NCBI RefSeq assembly: GCF_017939625.1
Contig: NZ_JAGKTC010000001.1
Location: forward strand, 434,413 to 498,412
Direction: 5' to 3'
Source of the DNA: Pseudoxanthomonas helianthi
Lineage (GTDB): Bacteria > Pseudomonadota > Gammaproteobacteria > Xanthomonadales > Xanthomonadaceae
DNA: 64,000 nt
Part shown: one piece after another, positions 24,721-33,835 of the stretch
Layout: the number at the start of each line of letters is the position of its first letter
Numbering within the stretch: position 1 is the first letter of the stretch
Program-made: the position numbers and the translations under genes
Notes under the pieces: model-generated
Seen by the model: the letters and a program-made list of their open reading frames with translations, nothing else
Told to the model about the DNA's origin: nothing
Databases searched by the model: none

Positions 24721-25521
24721 CTACTCGCCTTTCGATGCCGCCACCGGCACCGCGTCGGCCGGCCGCTGCGGCTTCGGCCCCAGCACTTCGCGATAGCGCG
24801 CGTTCAACGCCATCACCTTGTCGATGTAGGCGCGGGTTTCGGCATACGGCGGCACGCCCTTGTACTTCGCCACCACGCCGATGCCGGCGTTGTACGCGGC
24901 GGCGACCAGGGTCAGGTCGTTCTTGTAGCGCTTCAGCAAGGCCTTCAGGTGGCGTGCGCCGGCGTCGATGGATTCGCTCGCCGAATAGGGATCCTTGACC
25001 CCGTATTCCTTCGCCACTTCCGGCATCAGCTGCATCACGCCCTGTGCGCCCTTCGGCGACAGCGCCTTGGCATCGTAGCCGCTTTCGGCATGGGCGATCG
25101 CGCGCAGCCAGGCCTCGGGCACGCCGCTCTTCTTCGCCGCGGCCTTGAACGGCTTCGGGAACAGGTCCATGCGCGGCTTGCCGATCTTGCCCAGGCCCGG
25201 ATGCGCCGGTTCGCCCGGCGGGGTGGCCACGGTGAATTTCAGGAACGGCACCGACCCGGGCAGCTTGCGCGTGCTGTAAACCTTCTTCCCGTCCTGCTCG
25301 CGCTCGTACAGCACGCCGCTGAACACGCCGAAGTTGCCCCACAGGTTTGGCGTCTGCACCGCATCGTCCGGAATTTCCTTCGCCTCGCACTTCGAACCCG
25401 GCTCCGGCGCAGTGGCCAGGCTGACCGTGCCGGCGCGCACGCAGCGGTACACGGTGCGCGCCTGCGCAGGCAGGGCGCAGGCGAGCAGGCAGGCGATGGC
25501 GAGGGCGGCACGTAGCGGCAT
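24721..25521 (-). CDS. soluble lytic transglycosylase (SLT domain)
   Basis: A 266-residue exported protein. After a signal peptide (ALAIACLLACALPAQA) comes a cysteine-containing N-terminal domain and, from about residue 125, a lysozyme-like SLT domain with the catalytic glutamate in AHAESGYD, then SPKGAQGVMQLMP and VAAAYNAGIGVVAKY. It cleaves peptidoglycan with formation of anhydromuramic ends. The gene ends almost directly at an inverted repeat. It is monocistronic. Confidence 0.9.
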   Translation of the reverse strand: MPLRAALAIACLLACALPAQARTVYRCVRAGTVSLATAPEPGSKCEAKEIPDDAVQTPNLWGNFGVFSGVLYEREQDGKKVYSTRKLPGSVPFLKFTVATPPGEPAHPGLGKIGKPRMDLFPKPFKAAAKKSGVPEAWLRAIAHAESGYDAKALSPKGAQGVMQLMPEVAKEYGVKDPYSASESIDAGARHLKALLKRYKNDLTLVAAAYNAGIGVVAKYKGVPPYAETRAYIDKVMALNARYREVLGPKPQRPADAVPVAASKGE

Positions 25522-25612
25522 GGGCGCGGATTCTACGTCGCCCCCGGCTGAATGCCGGATGCACCGACGCAGGGTGCGCCTTGGCCCGCCCAGAGATGGG
25601 CCCGGGCCCGCC

Positions 25613-26518
25613 CTACGATTGCTTGACCGCGTGGCCGCCGAACTCGTTGCGCATCGCCGAGATCAGCTTGTCGGCGTAGGAATCGGTATCGCGCGAACGC
25701 AATCGCTGCAGCAGCGACAGGGTGATGACCGGCGCGGGCACGTCCAGGTCGATGGCCTCGGCGACGGTCCAGCGGCCTTCGCCCGAATCGGCCACCCACG
25801 GCGCGATGCCTTCCATCTCCGGGTTCTTCTTCAGCGCGTCGGCGGTCAGGTCGAGCAGCCAGGAACGCACCACGCTGCCGTCGCGCCAGATCTCCGCCAC
25901 CTGGGGCAGGTCCAGAGCGAATTCCGCCTTGTGCTGCAGGATGGCGAAGCCTTCGGCGTAGGCCTGCATCATTCCGTACTCGATGCCGTTGTGGACCATC
26001 TTGGTGAAGTGTCCCGCCCCGCTGGGTCCGACCCGGCCCCAGCCACTGTCCGGCGACGGCGCCAGGGTGGCGAACAGCGGACGCAGCCGTTCCACCGCGG
26101 CTTCGTCGCCGCCGATCATCAGGCTGTAGCCTTCGGCCAGGCCCCACACGCCGCCGCTGGTGCCGCAGTCGACGTAGGCGATGCCGTGTTCGGCCAGCAT
26201 CGCAGCGCGGCGCTGGGTGTCCTTGTAGTTGGAATTGCCGCCATCGACGATGGTGTCGCCGGGCGCAAGCAGTTGCAGCAACTGGTCGAGGGTGTCGTCG
26301 ACGATCTTGCCCGCCGGCACCATCAGCCACACCGCGCGCGGCGCGGGCAGCTTGGCGACCAGTTCCGCCAACGATGCGGCGGCTTCGATGCCGTTGGCCG
26401 CGGCCGCGGCGCGGGCCTGTTCGCCCGGATCGAAGCCGGCGACCCGATGCCCGCCGCGCAGCAGCCGCTGCGCCATGTTCGCGCCCATCCGGCCCAAGCC
26501 CACCATGCCCAGTTCCAT
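25613..26518 (-). CDS. 6-phosphogluconate dehydrogenase, decarboxylating (short GndA/YqeC type)
   Basis: A 301-residue enzyme of the short 6PGDH group. The Rossmann fingerprint is MVGLGRMGANMAQRLLRGGH, the substrate loop is DGGNSNYKDT and CGTSGGVWG, and the catalytic lysine lies in HFTKMVHNGIEY. It oxidises 6-phosphogluconate to ribulose 5-phosphate and CO2. Short forms often prefer NAD+; the residues after the second strand (AGFDPGEQA) fit NAD+ better than NADP+. No zwf or pgl is adjacent. Confidence 0.88.
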   Translation of the reverse strand: MELGMVGLGRMGANMAQRLLRGGHRVAGFDPGEQARAAAAANGIEAAASLAELVAKLPAPRAVWLMVPAGKIVDDTLDQLLQLLAPGDTIVDGGNSNYKDTQRRAAMLAEHGIAYVDCGTSGGVWGLAEGYSLMIGGDEAAVERLRPLFATLAPSPDSGWGRVGPSGAGHFTKMVHNGIEYGMMQAYAEGFAILQHKAEFALDLPQVAEIWRDGSVVRSWLLDLTADALKKNPEMEGIAPWVADSGEGRWTVAEAIDLDVPAPVITLSLLQRLRSRDTDSYADKLISAMRNEFGGHAVKQS

Positions 26519-26642
26519 AGCCCGCCTCGTGCGTTTCGTTGGCGCATAGGGTCGCACGGCCCGCGTCAACGCCGAAATGCCGTCACCGGACTGCAATGTT
26601 GCATGCCTAGCGTTGCGGGGTTCCCCCTCGATGGATTCCGCC

Positions 26643-28004
26643 ATGCCCCGCCGCGCCCTTGCCTTCGCCGTCCTGCTCGCCCTGCCCCTCGCCGCCAGTG
26701 CGGCGCAATGGACCCTGGTCAACAAGGTCGAAACGCCGGCCACCACCCGCGATGCCGCGCGCCTGCCCAAGGGCACGCCGGACTCGGCCAACCTCAATCG
26801 CTTCGGCTTCTACTCCGACCTGGCCTACGACGCGAAGACCGGCGCCTGGTACGCGCTGTCCGACCGCGGCCCCGGCGGCGGCGTGATCGATTACGCCACG
26901 CGCGTGCAGCGCCTGCGCATTCCCTACGACGCGAACACCGGCGCCATCGGCCAACCGGTGGTCGAGAAGACCCTGCTGTTCACTGCCGAGGACGGCCAGC
27001 CGTTCAACGGGCTGAATCCGCAACTGCTCAACGGCGACGTGGCGAAGCTGGGCCTGAGTTTCGATCCGGAAGGCCTGGCGATCGGCAACGGCGGGCATTT
27101 CTATGTCGCCGACGAATACGGTCCCAGCGTCTACGAGTTCACTTCCAGCGGCCATTTCATCCGTGCGTTCGCCACGCCGGAAAACCTGCTTTCGCGCACC
27201 GCCGGCGGTACGGCGGATTACGTCGGCGGCCGCCCGACCATCGTCCACGGTCGCCAGGACAACCGCGGTTTCGAGGGCCTGACCCTGACGCCCTCGGGCA
27301 AGACTCTGGTCGGCGTGCTGCAGGATCCGCTGGTCGACGAAGGCGCCAGCAACGATGGTCGCCGCAGCCGCAACCTGCGCGTGGTCGCATTCGACGTGGC
27401 CAGCGGCCGCGCCATCGCCCAATACCCTTACCAACTGGATGCCATCGCCGAGATCAACGCGCGCGATGCGGCGGTCGCGCCGTTTTCGGCGACTAACCAG
27501 GGCCGCAGCATCGGCCTCAGCGCGATCCATGCGCTCAGCGAAACCGATTTCCTGGTGCTGGAACGCGACAACCGAGGCCTCGGCGTCGAAGAAACGCCGG
27601 CGCCGCTGCACAAGCGCGTCTATCGCATCTCCACCGCAGGGGCGACCGACGTGTCCGCCGTTTCCCTGGCCGGCAGCAACACCCTGCCCGCAGGCATCGC
27701 GCCGGTGACGAAGGTGCCCGAGCTGGACATCCTTGCGGCCTTGCGCGATGCGGGTGCGCGCGACATCCCCGAGAAGCTGGAAGGCCTGGCGATCGGCCCG
27801 CGTCTCGCCGATGGCCGCCATCTGGTCCTGATCGGCAGCGACAACGACTACAGCGTGACCCAGACCGGAGCCGGCGAGCAGTTCGAAGTCTGCGTGAACC
27901 GCGACACCGGCGAGCGCGTGTCGAACGTGCCGCTGGATGGCCAATGCCCGTCTGGCCTCTCGCGCATTCCCGGCACGCTGCTGGCGTTCGCGGTCCGCTT
28001 CTGA
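26643..28004 (+). CDS. exported esterase-like phytase-family protein
   Basis: A 453-residue exported beta-propeller-like protein of the esterase-like phytase group (PF13449). A signal peptide (RRALAFAVLLALPLAASAA) is followed by GFYSDLAYDAKTGAWYALSD, DPEGLAIGNGGHFYVADEYG and NRGFEGLTLTPSGKTLVGVL, the repeated blades of the family. The substrate is unknown; phosphate esters are expected. ATG at 26643 starts the signal peptide, with 26631 as an alternative. An inverted repeat follows the stop. Confidence 0.8.
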   Translation: MPRRALAFAVLLALPLAASAAQWTLVNKVETPATTRDAARLPKGTPDSANLNRFGFYSDLAYDAKTGAWYALSDRGPGGGVIDYATRVQRLRIPYDANTGAIGQPVVEKTLLFTAEDGQPFNGLNPQLLNGDVAKLGLSFDPEGLAIGNGGHFYVADEYGPSVYEFTSSGHFIRAFATPENLLSRTAGGTADYVGGRPTIVHGRQDNRGFEGLTLTPSGKTLVGVLQDPLVDEGASNDGRRSRNLRVVAFDVASGRAIAQYPYQLDAIAEINARDAAVAPFSATNQGRSIGLSAIHALSETDFLVLERDNRGLGVEETPAPLHKRVYRISTAGATDVSAVSLAGSNTLPAGIAPVTKVPELDILAALRDAGARDIPEKLEGLAIGPRLADGRHLVLIGSDNDYSVTQTGAGEQFEVCVNRDTGERVSNVPLDGQCPSGLSRIPGTLLAFAVRF

Positions 28005-28009
28005 AAGTC

Positions 28010-28087
28010 CGTAGGGTGGGCACGCTTTTCGTGCCCACCCACGACGCGAACGGAAACGGTGGGCACAAAAAGCGTGCCCACCCTACG
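28010..28087. repeat. inverted repeat CGTAGGGTGGGCACGCTTTT
   Basis: A 20-base arm at 28010-28029 and its exact inverted copy at 28068-28087. The first arm continues as a hairpin with GTGCCCACC. It fills the gap between two convergent genes. It belongs to a family different from the other repeats here. Confidence 0.85.
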
Positions 28088-28093
28088 ACTCCC

Positions 28094-28666
28094 TCAGATC
28101 AATGCGAGCAGGCGATCCAGCCGCGCATGCGGATCGTCTTCCTGCAACAGCGACAGCCGCTGCGTGGCGCTGATCGGCAACAGCTCGGCCAGACGCCAGC
28201 CGATCCAGGCGGCGTTGTCGAGTTGCGCGGGCGCCAACCCCGGCGCCTGCTGGTCGATCTGTTCGATCAGTTTTTCCAGCACGGTGGCCAGCAGGCCATG
28301 TTCGGGCCGCACTTCGTCGTCGGTATCGGCATCGCGCCATTCGATCTCGCCCACGACCAGCCCGTTGTCTCGCACGCGGGTACGCAACACGTGGAAACGA
28401 CGGCGTCCGCGCAGGCGCAGGCTGAGCAGGCCGTCGTCGCCGATGTCGAAATCCTCGATCACCGCTTCGGTGCCGAATGCCGCCGGCGTGGCCGGCGTGC
28501 CGACTTCGTTGCCGTCGAGGATCAGGCAGATACCGAAGCCCGAGCCGTTCCGCCCGCAGTCGCGCACCAGGTCGAGGTAGCGGCGTTCGAATACGCGCAG
28601 TTGCAGCGCCGCACCGGGGAGCAGGACGGTGTGGAGGGGAAATAGCGGAAGGGTTTCGGTGGCCAC
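28094..28666 (-). CDS. LON-substrate-binding-domain protein
   Basis: A 190-residue protein consisting of a Lon N-terminal (LAN) domain alone: LPLFPLHTVLLPGAALQLRVFE at the start and GRRRFHVL and LLPISATQRLSLLQEDD near the end. No AAA or protease domain is present. Such stand-alone proteins are common in proteobacteria and their partner is unknown. It is monocistronic, flanked by repeat elements on both sides. Confidence 0.88.
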   Translation of the reverse strand: MATETLPLFPLHTVLLPGAALQLRVFERRYLDLVRDCGRNGSGFGICLILDGNEVGTPATPAAFGTEAVIEDFDIGDDGLLSLRLRGRRRFHVLRTRVRDNGLVVGEIEWRDADTDDEVRPEHGLLATVLEKLIEQIDQQAPGLAPAQLDNAAWIGWRLAELLPISATQRLSLLQEDDPHARLDRLLALI

Positions 28667-28689
28667 CGGAAAATCCTAGGCGATTTTTC

Positions 28690-28811
28690 GTGGGAGCGGG
28701 CCCTGCCCGCGACCGGTTGTTCGAAGAATCCGGCGTGGGAGTGGTTACGGCATGCGGTAACCGGCGTCGCGAACGAGGCGCGAAAAGCTTCGCGACTTAC
28801 GTCGCTCCCAC
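28690..28811. repeat. REP-like element with GTGGGAGCG ends
   Basis: GTGGGAGCG at 28690-28698 and its inverted copy CGCTCCCAC at 28803-28811 bracket internal hairpins (GGGCCCTGCCCGC, GGTTACGGCATGCGGTAACC). It is a longer, diverged member of the family seen at 3605. It lies downstream of mpl and upstream of the LON-domain gene. Confidence 0.7.
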
Positions 28812-28851
28812 ATCATGCGGCAGCGCATCCCGGGCCTCGTGCGGTCTCCGC

Positions 28852-30225
28852 CTATGAGAGCGTGGCCAGGAATTTCCGCGGCGCCCCATCGAACCCGCCG
28901 TTCGACATGAACACCACATGGTCGCCCGCCTGCGCCAGCGCGCGCAGCGCGGCGATCAATTGATCCGTATCAGGCACTGCCTCTGCTTGCCCACGAATCG
29001 AGGCAACCACCTTGTCCGCATCCCAGGACAACTCCGGGCGGGCGAGGAACACCACCGCATCGGCATCGTCCAGCGACGGCGCCAGTGCATCGGCATGCGC
29101 ACCCAGGCGCATCGAATTGCTGCGCGGCTCCATCGCCACCACGATGCGCGCCGGGCCGACCTTCGCGCGCAGGCCCTGCAAGGTGGTGCGGATCGCGGTC
29201 GGATGGTGGGCGAAATCGTCGTAGACGGTGACGCCGCCGACTTCGCCGAGCACTTCCAGCCGGCGCTTCACGCTGCGGAATCCCGCCAGCGCGGGAATGA
29301 CCTTGGCCACGTCGACGCCGACCGCCGCGCACGCGGCCAGCGCAGCGACGCCGTTGAGCACGTTGTGGTCGCCGAGCATCGGCCATTCGACCGTGCCCAC
29401 TTCCGCGCCCTTGTGCAGCACGACGAACGAGCTGCCATCGTCGCGCAATTTGCGCGCGCTCCAGTCGAAGCTTTCGTCGGACGTTCCGTTCAGAAGCCCG
29501 AAACGCTCCACCGGCGTCCAGCAACCCATCGCCAGCACTTCGGCCAGGCGCTCGTCGTGGCCGTTGACCACCAGCCGGCCGCGGCGCGGCACCGTGCGGA
29601 CCAGATGGTGGAACTGGCGCTGGATCGCGGCCACGTCGGGGAAGATGTCGGCGTGGTCGTATTCCAGGTTGTTGAGGATCGCGACCAGCGGCCGGTAGTG
29701 GACGAACTTGCTGCGCTTGTCGAAGAACGCGGTGTCGTATTCGTCGGCCTCGACCACGAACTCGCGGCCCTTGCCCACGCGCGCCGACACGCCGAAATCC
29801 TCGGCGACGCCGCCGATCAGGAAACCCGGCGTGCGGCCTGCCGCTTCCAGCAGGTAGGTCAGGATGGTCGTCGTCGTGGTCTTGCCGTGGGTACCGGCCA
29901 CCGCCAGCACGTCGCGGCCCGGCAGCACGTTCTCGGCCAGCCACTGCGCGCCGGAGTTGTACTTGCGTCCGGCGTCGAGCACCGCCTCCACCGCCGCGTT
30001 GCCCCGCGACAACGCGTTGCCGACGACGATCTCGTCGCATTCGAGCGAGATGTTCTCGGGCAGGTAGCCCTGCATCAGGGCGATGCCGAGTTTTTCCAGC
30101 TGGGTGGACATCGGCGGATAGATCGCCTGGTCGCTGCCTTCGACCTTGTGCCCGAGTTCCCGCGCCAGCGCGGCCACGCCGCCCATGAAAGTACCGGCGA
30201 TGCCCAATATGTGAATCTTCGACAA
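28852..30225 (-). CDS. mpl: UDP-N-acetylmuramate:L-Ala-gamma-D-Glu-meso-diaminopimelate ligase
   Basis: A 457-residue Mur ligase of the Mpl type. It attaches recycled murein tripeptide to UDP-MurNAc. Visible parts are the N-terminal Rossmann region KIHILGIAGTFMGGVAALARELGH, the ATP loop AGTHGKTTTTTIL, EADEYDTAFFDKRSKFVHYRP and the C-terminal DDFAHHPTAI. The absence of a UDP-MurNAc-Ala-specific MurC start and the tripeptide-type active site support Mpl over MurC. It is divergent from the protease gene. Confidence 0.93.
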   Translation of the reverse strand: MSKIHILGIAGTFMGGVAALARELGHKVEGSDQAIYPPMSTQLEKLGIALMQGYLPENISLECDEIVVGNALSRGNAAVEAVLDAGRKYNSGAQWLAENVLPGRDVLAVAGTHGKTTTTTILTYLLEAAGRTPGFLIGGVAEDFGVSARVGKGREFVVEADEYDTAFFDKRSKFVHYRPLVAILNNLEYDHADIFPDVAAIQRQFHHLVRTVPRRGRLVVNGHDERLAEVLAMGCWTPVERFGLLNGTSDESFDWSARKLRDDGSSFVVLHKGAEVGTVEWPMLGDHNVLNGVAALAACAAVGVDVAKVIPALAGFRSVKRRLEVLGEVGGVTVYDDFAHHPTAIRTTLQGLRAKVGPARIVVAMEPRSNSMRLGAHADALAPSLDDADAVVFLARPELSWDADKVVASIRGQAEAVPDTDQLIAALRALAQAGDHVVFMSNGGFDGAPRKFLATLS

Positions 30226-30490
30226 GATGCGTTCCTACCCGGTTGCGCCGCTGCAGACGGAGCCAAACCCGCACGCCACCGATTCCCCCTTTCCCGCTTG
30301 CGGGACAGGGATGGAGCGAGGGTGGGTTTTGCTCATGGCGGAATTGTCGCCGATTTCCCGGCCGCCATCCCGCTCCCATCACGTTTCAAAAGACAAGCCT
30401 GTGCTAGCTTCCGCGGACCGTTCCCCCTCACCGCGGAACTCGCGGCACCAGTGGGGCGGCACCCAACCTCGACCACCCAGGAGCTTGCAG

Positions 30491-31717
30491 ATGTCGAAGT
30501 CCAAGTCTCTTCGTCCTTTCGCTTCCCTCGCCGCCGCCGTCGCACTGGCCATGGCCGGCACGTCCGCGATGGCCGCCGATTCCGTTTCCCCCGCCCTGAA
30601 GGCCGCCCTGCAACGCGACCTGGGCCTGTCGGGCACGCAGTTGGCGCAATACCTCAAGATCGAGCGCCTGGCCGCGCAGCAGGAAAGACAGTTGGCCAAG
30701 GCGCAGGGGCGCCACTACGCCGGCAGCTGGATCGAGCGAGCGGCCAGCGGCGATTACCGGCTGGTCGTCGCCACCACCTCGCTGCAGCCGCAGAAGGCGC
30801 CGGCCGGCGTGGAGATCCGCCAGGCGCGCCACAGCCTCGACACGCTCAATGCCTCCAAACAGCAGCTCGACATGCTGCTCGCCCAGGGCGCCAAGGTGCC
30901 GAAGGGCGTGTACACCTGGTCCGTGGACCTGCCCGGCAACAGCGTGACCCTGGGCATCGCGCGCGGCGCCGAGCAGGCCGCCATCGAATTCGTGGCCCGC
31001 AGCGGCGCCGATGCCGAGACCGTGCGCTTCGAGACGATGGACGAGGCACCGAGCCTGCGCAGCGACCTCAAGGGCGGCCTCGGCTACCTGCGCAGGCCGG
31101 GCGACGGTTATCTGTACGCCTGTTCGATCGGCTTCAACGTCACCAAGGGCACGACGCCCGGCTTCGTCAGCGCCGGCCATTGCGGCGACGCAGGCGAGCC
31201 GGTGTATCTGGAAGGCTCGGCCGGAACGGGTCCGCAATGGACGCTCGGTCCGCAGGTCGGCACGTTCCAGGGTTCCACCTTCCCGAATCCGGGAAGCACC
31301 GGTACCGACATGTCGTGGATCCAGGTTTCCGCGGGCAACACCCAGCCGGCGACCGTCTATGGCTGGGGCAGCGGCGATGTCACCGTCAAGGGCAGCGCCG
31401 AAGCCAGTGTGGGTGCGGCGGTCTGCCGTTCCGGCCGTACCACGGGCTGGCGCTGCGGAACCATCAAGACCAAGAACGTCACCGTCAGCTATGTCAGCGG
31501 CGAGACGATCCTCAACCTGACCCAGACCACGGCCTGTTCGGAAGGCGGCGACTCCGGTGGTTCCTACATCACCAGCGCGGGACAGGGTCAGGGCGTGCTT
31601 TCGGGCGGCTCCGGAAGCTGCCGGGGCAAGAAGATCAATGCTCCCGGCAATTCCTATTTCCAGCCGCTGAACCCGCTCCTGTCTTTCTACGGCCTGACCT
31701 TGAAGACCAGCCCCTGA
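30491..31717 (+). CDS. alpha-lytic-type serine protease precursor (peptidase S1E)
   Basis: A 408-residue secreted preproprotease. Signal peptide 1-29, pro-region about 30-192 that should guide folding, mature chymotrypsin-fold domain from about 193. The catalytic triad is H230 (FVSAGHCGD), D273 (TGTDMSW) and S355 (GGDSGGSY). Close to Lysobacter alpha-lytic protease (GAAVCRSGRTTG is shared), but the pocket residues differ: the Met192 position is S350 and the Met213 position is L370. Cysteines pair as in the family. The ATG follows AGGAGCTTGCAG. A strong terminator follows. Confidence 0.93.
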   Translation: MSKSKSLRPFASLAAAVALAMAGTSAMAADSVSPALKAALQRDLGLSGTQLAQYLKIERLAAQQERQLAKAQGRHYAGSWIERAASGDYRLVVATTSLQPQKAPAGVEIRQARHSLDTLNASKQQLDMLLAQGAKVPKGVYTWSVDLPGNSVTLGIARGAEQAAIEFVARSGADAETVRFETMDEAPSLRSDLKGGLGYLRRPGDGYLYACSIGFNVTKGTTPGFVSAGHCGDAGEPVYLEGSAGTGPQWTLGPQVGTFQGSTFPNPGSTGTDMSWIQVSAGNTQPATVYGWGSGDVTVKGSAEASVGAAVCRSGRTTGWRCGTIKTKNVTVSYVSGETILNLTQTTACSEGGDSGGSYITSAGQGQGVLSGGSGSCRGKKINAPGNSYFQPLNPLLSFYGLTLKTSP

Positions 31718-31740
31718 TCCGCAGGCGATGCAGGGAACGA

Positions 31741-31768
31741 AAACGCCCCGGCAAGCCGGGGCGTTTTC
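31741..31768. terminator. bidirectional intrinsic terminator
   Basis: A perfect 13-base-pair stem (AAAACGCCCCGGC and its complement) with a two-base loop, T-rich on both strands. It lies between the convergent protease and adk genes and can serve both. Confidence 0.9.
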
Positions 31769-31790
31769 TTTGCAGCGAAGCGCGATTCGA

Positions 31791-32369
31791 TCAGCCGACC
31801 ACCTTCTCCGGCGCGATGGCTTCGACGATGCGGCTGAACACCTCGTCCAGCGAGCCGACGCCGTCGACCACGGTCAGTTCGCCGTGCTGGCGGTAGTACT
31901 CGATCACCGGTGCGGTCTGGTCGGTGTAGACCTGCAGGCGCTTGCGCACCGATTCGGGATTGTCGTCGGCGCGCCCCTCGGCGGCGGCACGGCCGGCGAT
32001 GCGCTCGACCAGCAGTTCGGTCGGCACTTCCAGCTGCACGGCGGAATCGAACTTCTGTCCCAGCTTTTCCAGCAACTTGCCCAGCGCATCGGCCTGGGCG
32101 AGGTTGCGCGGATAGCCGTCGAGAATGAAGCCGGCCCGGGTGTCGTCGCGGGAGAAACGGTCTTCCAGCATGCCCAGCAGGATCGCGTCGCTGACCAGTT
32201 CGCCGCGGGCCATCACTTCCTTGGCCTGCAGCCCCAGCGGACTGCCCGCGGCCACTTCGGCCCGCAGCAGGTCGCCGGTGGAAATGTGCGGCACCTGCAG
32301 GTACTCCTTCAATCGCGTGGCCTGCGTGCCCTTGCCCGACCCCGGCGGCCCCAGTAGAACCAATCGCAT
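31791..32369 (-). CDS. adk: adenylate kinase (short form)
   Basis: A 192-residue enzyme interconverting 2 ADP and ATP + AMP. P-loop GPPGSGKGTQA (8-18), AMP site GDLLRAEVAAGS and DGYPRNLAQ, and a short LID (GRAAAEGRADDNPESV) without the zinc-binding or long LID of larger forms. It is transcribed leftward from a 114-base gap that it shares with the divergent phosphofructokinase gene. The short LID matches xanthomonad enzymes. Confidence 0.95.
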   Translation of the reverse strand: MRLVLLGPPGSGKGTQATRLKEYLQVPHISTGDLLRAEVAAGSPLGLQAKEVMARGELVSDAILLGMLEDRFSRDDTRAGFILDGYPRNLAQADALGKLLEKLGQKFDSAVQLEVPTELLVERIAGRAAAEGRADDNPESVRKRLQVYTDQTAPVIEYYRQHGELTVVDGVGSLDEVFSRIVEAIAPEKVVG

Positions 32370-32483
32370 TGCTCAAACTCCCGAAATGAAAGACCGGATC
32401 GCGGCGGGGCGATAAAATTCCCCGATGTTGCGCCGCGTTACGGGTTCAGCTTACCCCATCCCGCCACTTCGGAACGTACAACC

Positions 32484-33740
32484 ATGGCCCAAGGCACCCT
32501 GCTCTACGCCCAGTCCGGCGGCGTCACCGCCGTCATCAACGCCTCGGCCGCCGGGGTCATCGCCGAGGCCCGCACCCGCAAGGTCAAGGTGCTGGCGGCG
32601 CGCAACGGCATCCTTGGCGCGTTGCGCGAGGAGCTGATCGATACATCGAAGGAATCCGCCGCGGCGATCCGTGCGCTGGCCCACACCCCGGGCGGCGCCT
32701 TCGGCTCGTGCCGGGTGAAGCTGAAATCGCTGGAGGCCGACCGGGCCAAATACGAGCGCCTGCTGCAGGTGCTGAAGGCCCACGACGTGCGCTATTTCCT
32801 CTACAACGGCGGCAACGATTCGGCCGATACCGCGTGGAAGGTGTCGCAGCTGGCCGCGGCCTTCGACTACCCGCTGACCTGCATAGGCGTGCCGAAGACC
32901 GTCGACAACGACTTGGCCGTCACGGATACCTGCCCCGGCTTCGGCTCGGCGGCGAAGTACACCGCGGTGTCGGTGCGCGAAGCCGCGCTGGACGTGGCGG
33001 CGATGGCTGAGACATCAACCAAGGTGTTCGTCTACGAAGCGATGGGCCGCCACGCCGGCTGGCTGGCCGCTGCCGCCGGACTGGCGGGGGAAAAGCCCGA
33101 CCAGGCCCCGCACCTGATCCTGTTCCCCGAACGTCCGTACGATGAAACCGATTTCCTCGCCCAGGTGAAGAAGATCGTGGCCAAGGTCGGCTATTGCGTG
33201 GTCGTGGCCAGCGAAGGCATCCAGACCGCGGACGGCCGCTTCGTCGCCGATGCCGGCGGCGGCACCGATTCGTTCGGCCATACCCAGTTGGGCGGCGTGG
33301 CTTCGTTCCTCGCCGGCCGGGTCAAGGACCAGCTCGGCTTCAAGGTGCACTACGCCCTGCCCGACTACCTGCAACGTTCGGCCCGGCACATCGCCTCGAA
33401 GACCGACTGGGAGCAGGCGCAGGCGGTCGGCAAGGCCGCGGTGAAGTTCGCGCTGGAGGGCCGCAATGCGGTGATGCCGGTGATCGTGCGCACCTCGGAC
33501 TCGCCGTACCGCTGGAAGATCGAAGCGGCGCCGCTGAGCAAGGTAGCCAACCACGAGAAGAAATTCCCGCCGGGCTTCATCCGCAAGGACGGCTACGGCA
33601 TCACCGCCGCCGCCCGCCGCTACCTAGCCCCGCTAATCAAGGGCGAGGCCTATCCGCCCTATGGCAAGGACGGTATTCCGGCCTATGTCGAACTCAAGAA
33701 CGTGGCGGTGCGGAAGAAACTTCCGGCATGGGAAGGCTGA
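32484..33740 (+). CDS. pfp: 6-phosphofructokinase, pyrophosphate-dependent type
   Basis: A 418-residue phosphofructokinase. The residues that separate PPi from ATP enzymes are visible: GGNDS with D112 where ATP enzymes have glycine, and PKTVDND with K138 and catalytic D141. It interconverts fructose 6-phosphate and fructose 1,6-bisphosphate using PPi and is reversible. The surrounding genes adk, hppA and ppa also turn over PPi or adenylates. It has its own start after a GGAACGTACAACC leader and is not overlapped. Confidence 0.92.
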   Translation: MAQGTLLYAQSGGVTAVINASAAGVIAEARTRKVKVLAARNGILGALREELIDTSKESAAAIRALAHTPGGAFGSCRVKLKSLEADRAKYERLLQVLKAHDVRYFLYNGGNDSADTAWKVSQLAAAFDYPLTCIGVPKTVDNDLAVTDTCPGFGSAAKYTAVSVREAALDVAAMAETSTKVFVYEAMGRHAGWLAAAAGLAGEKPDQAPHLILFPERPYDETDFLAQVKKIVAKVGYCVVVASEGIQTADGRFVADAGGGTDSFGHTQLGGVASFLAGRVKDQLGFKVHYALPDYLQRSARHIASKTDWEQAQAVGKAAVKFALEGRNAVMPVIVRTSDSPYRWKIEAAPLSKVANHEKKFPPGFIRKDGYGITAAARRYLAPLIKGEAYPPYGKDGIPAYVELKNVAVRKKLPAWEG

Positions 33741-33835
33741 ACATGCGGTGGAACGGGGGATGCCCCGCTCTACAATGCCGCCGCGGTGAAGGGGTTTGCC
33801 GCGACCGTTCCGTAACGATCAAGGGGGATTGATCC

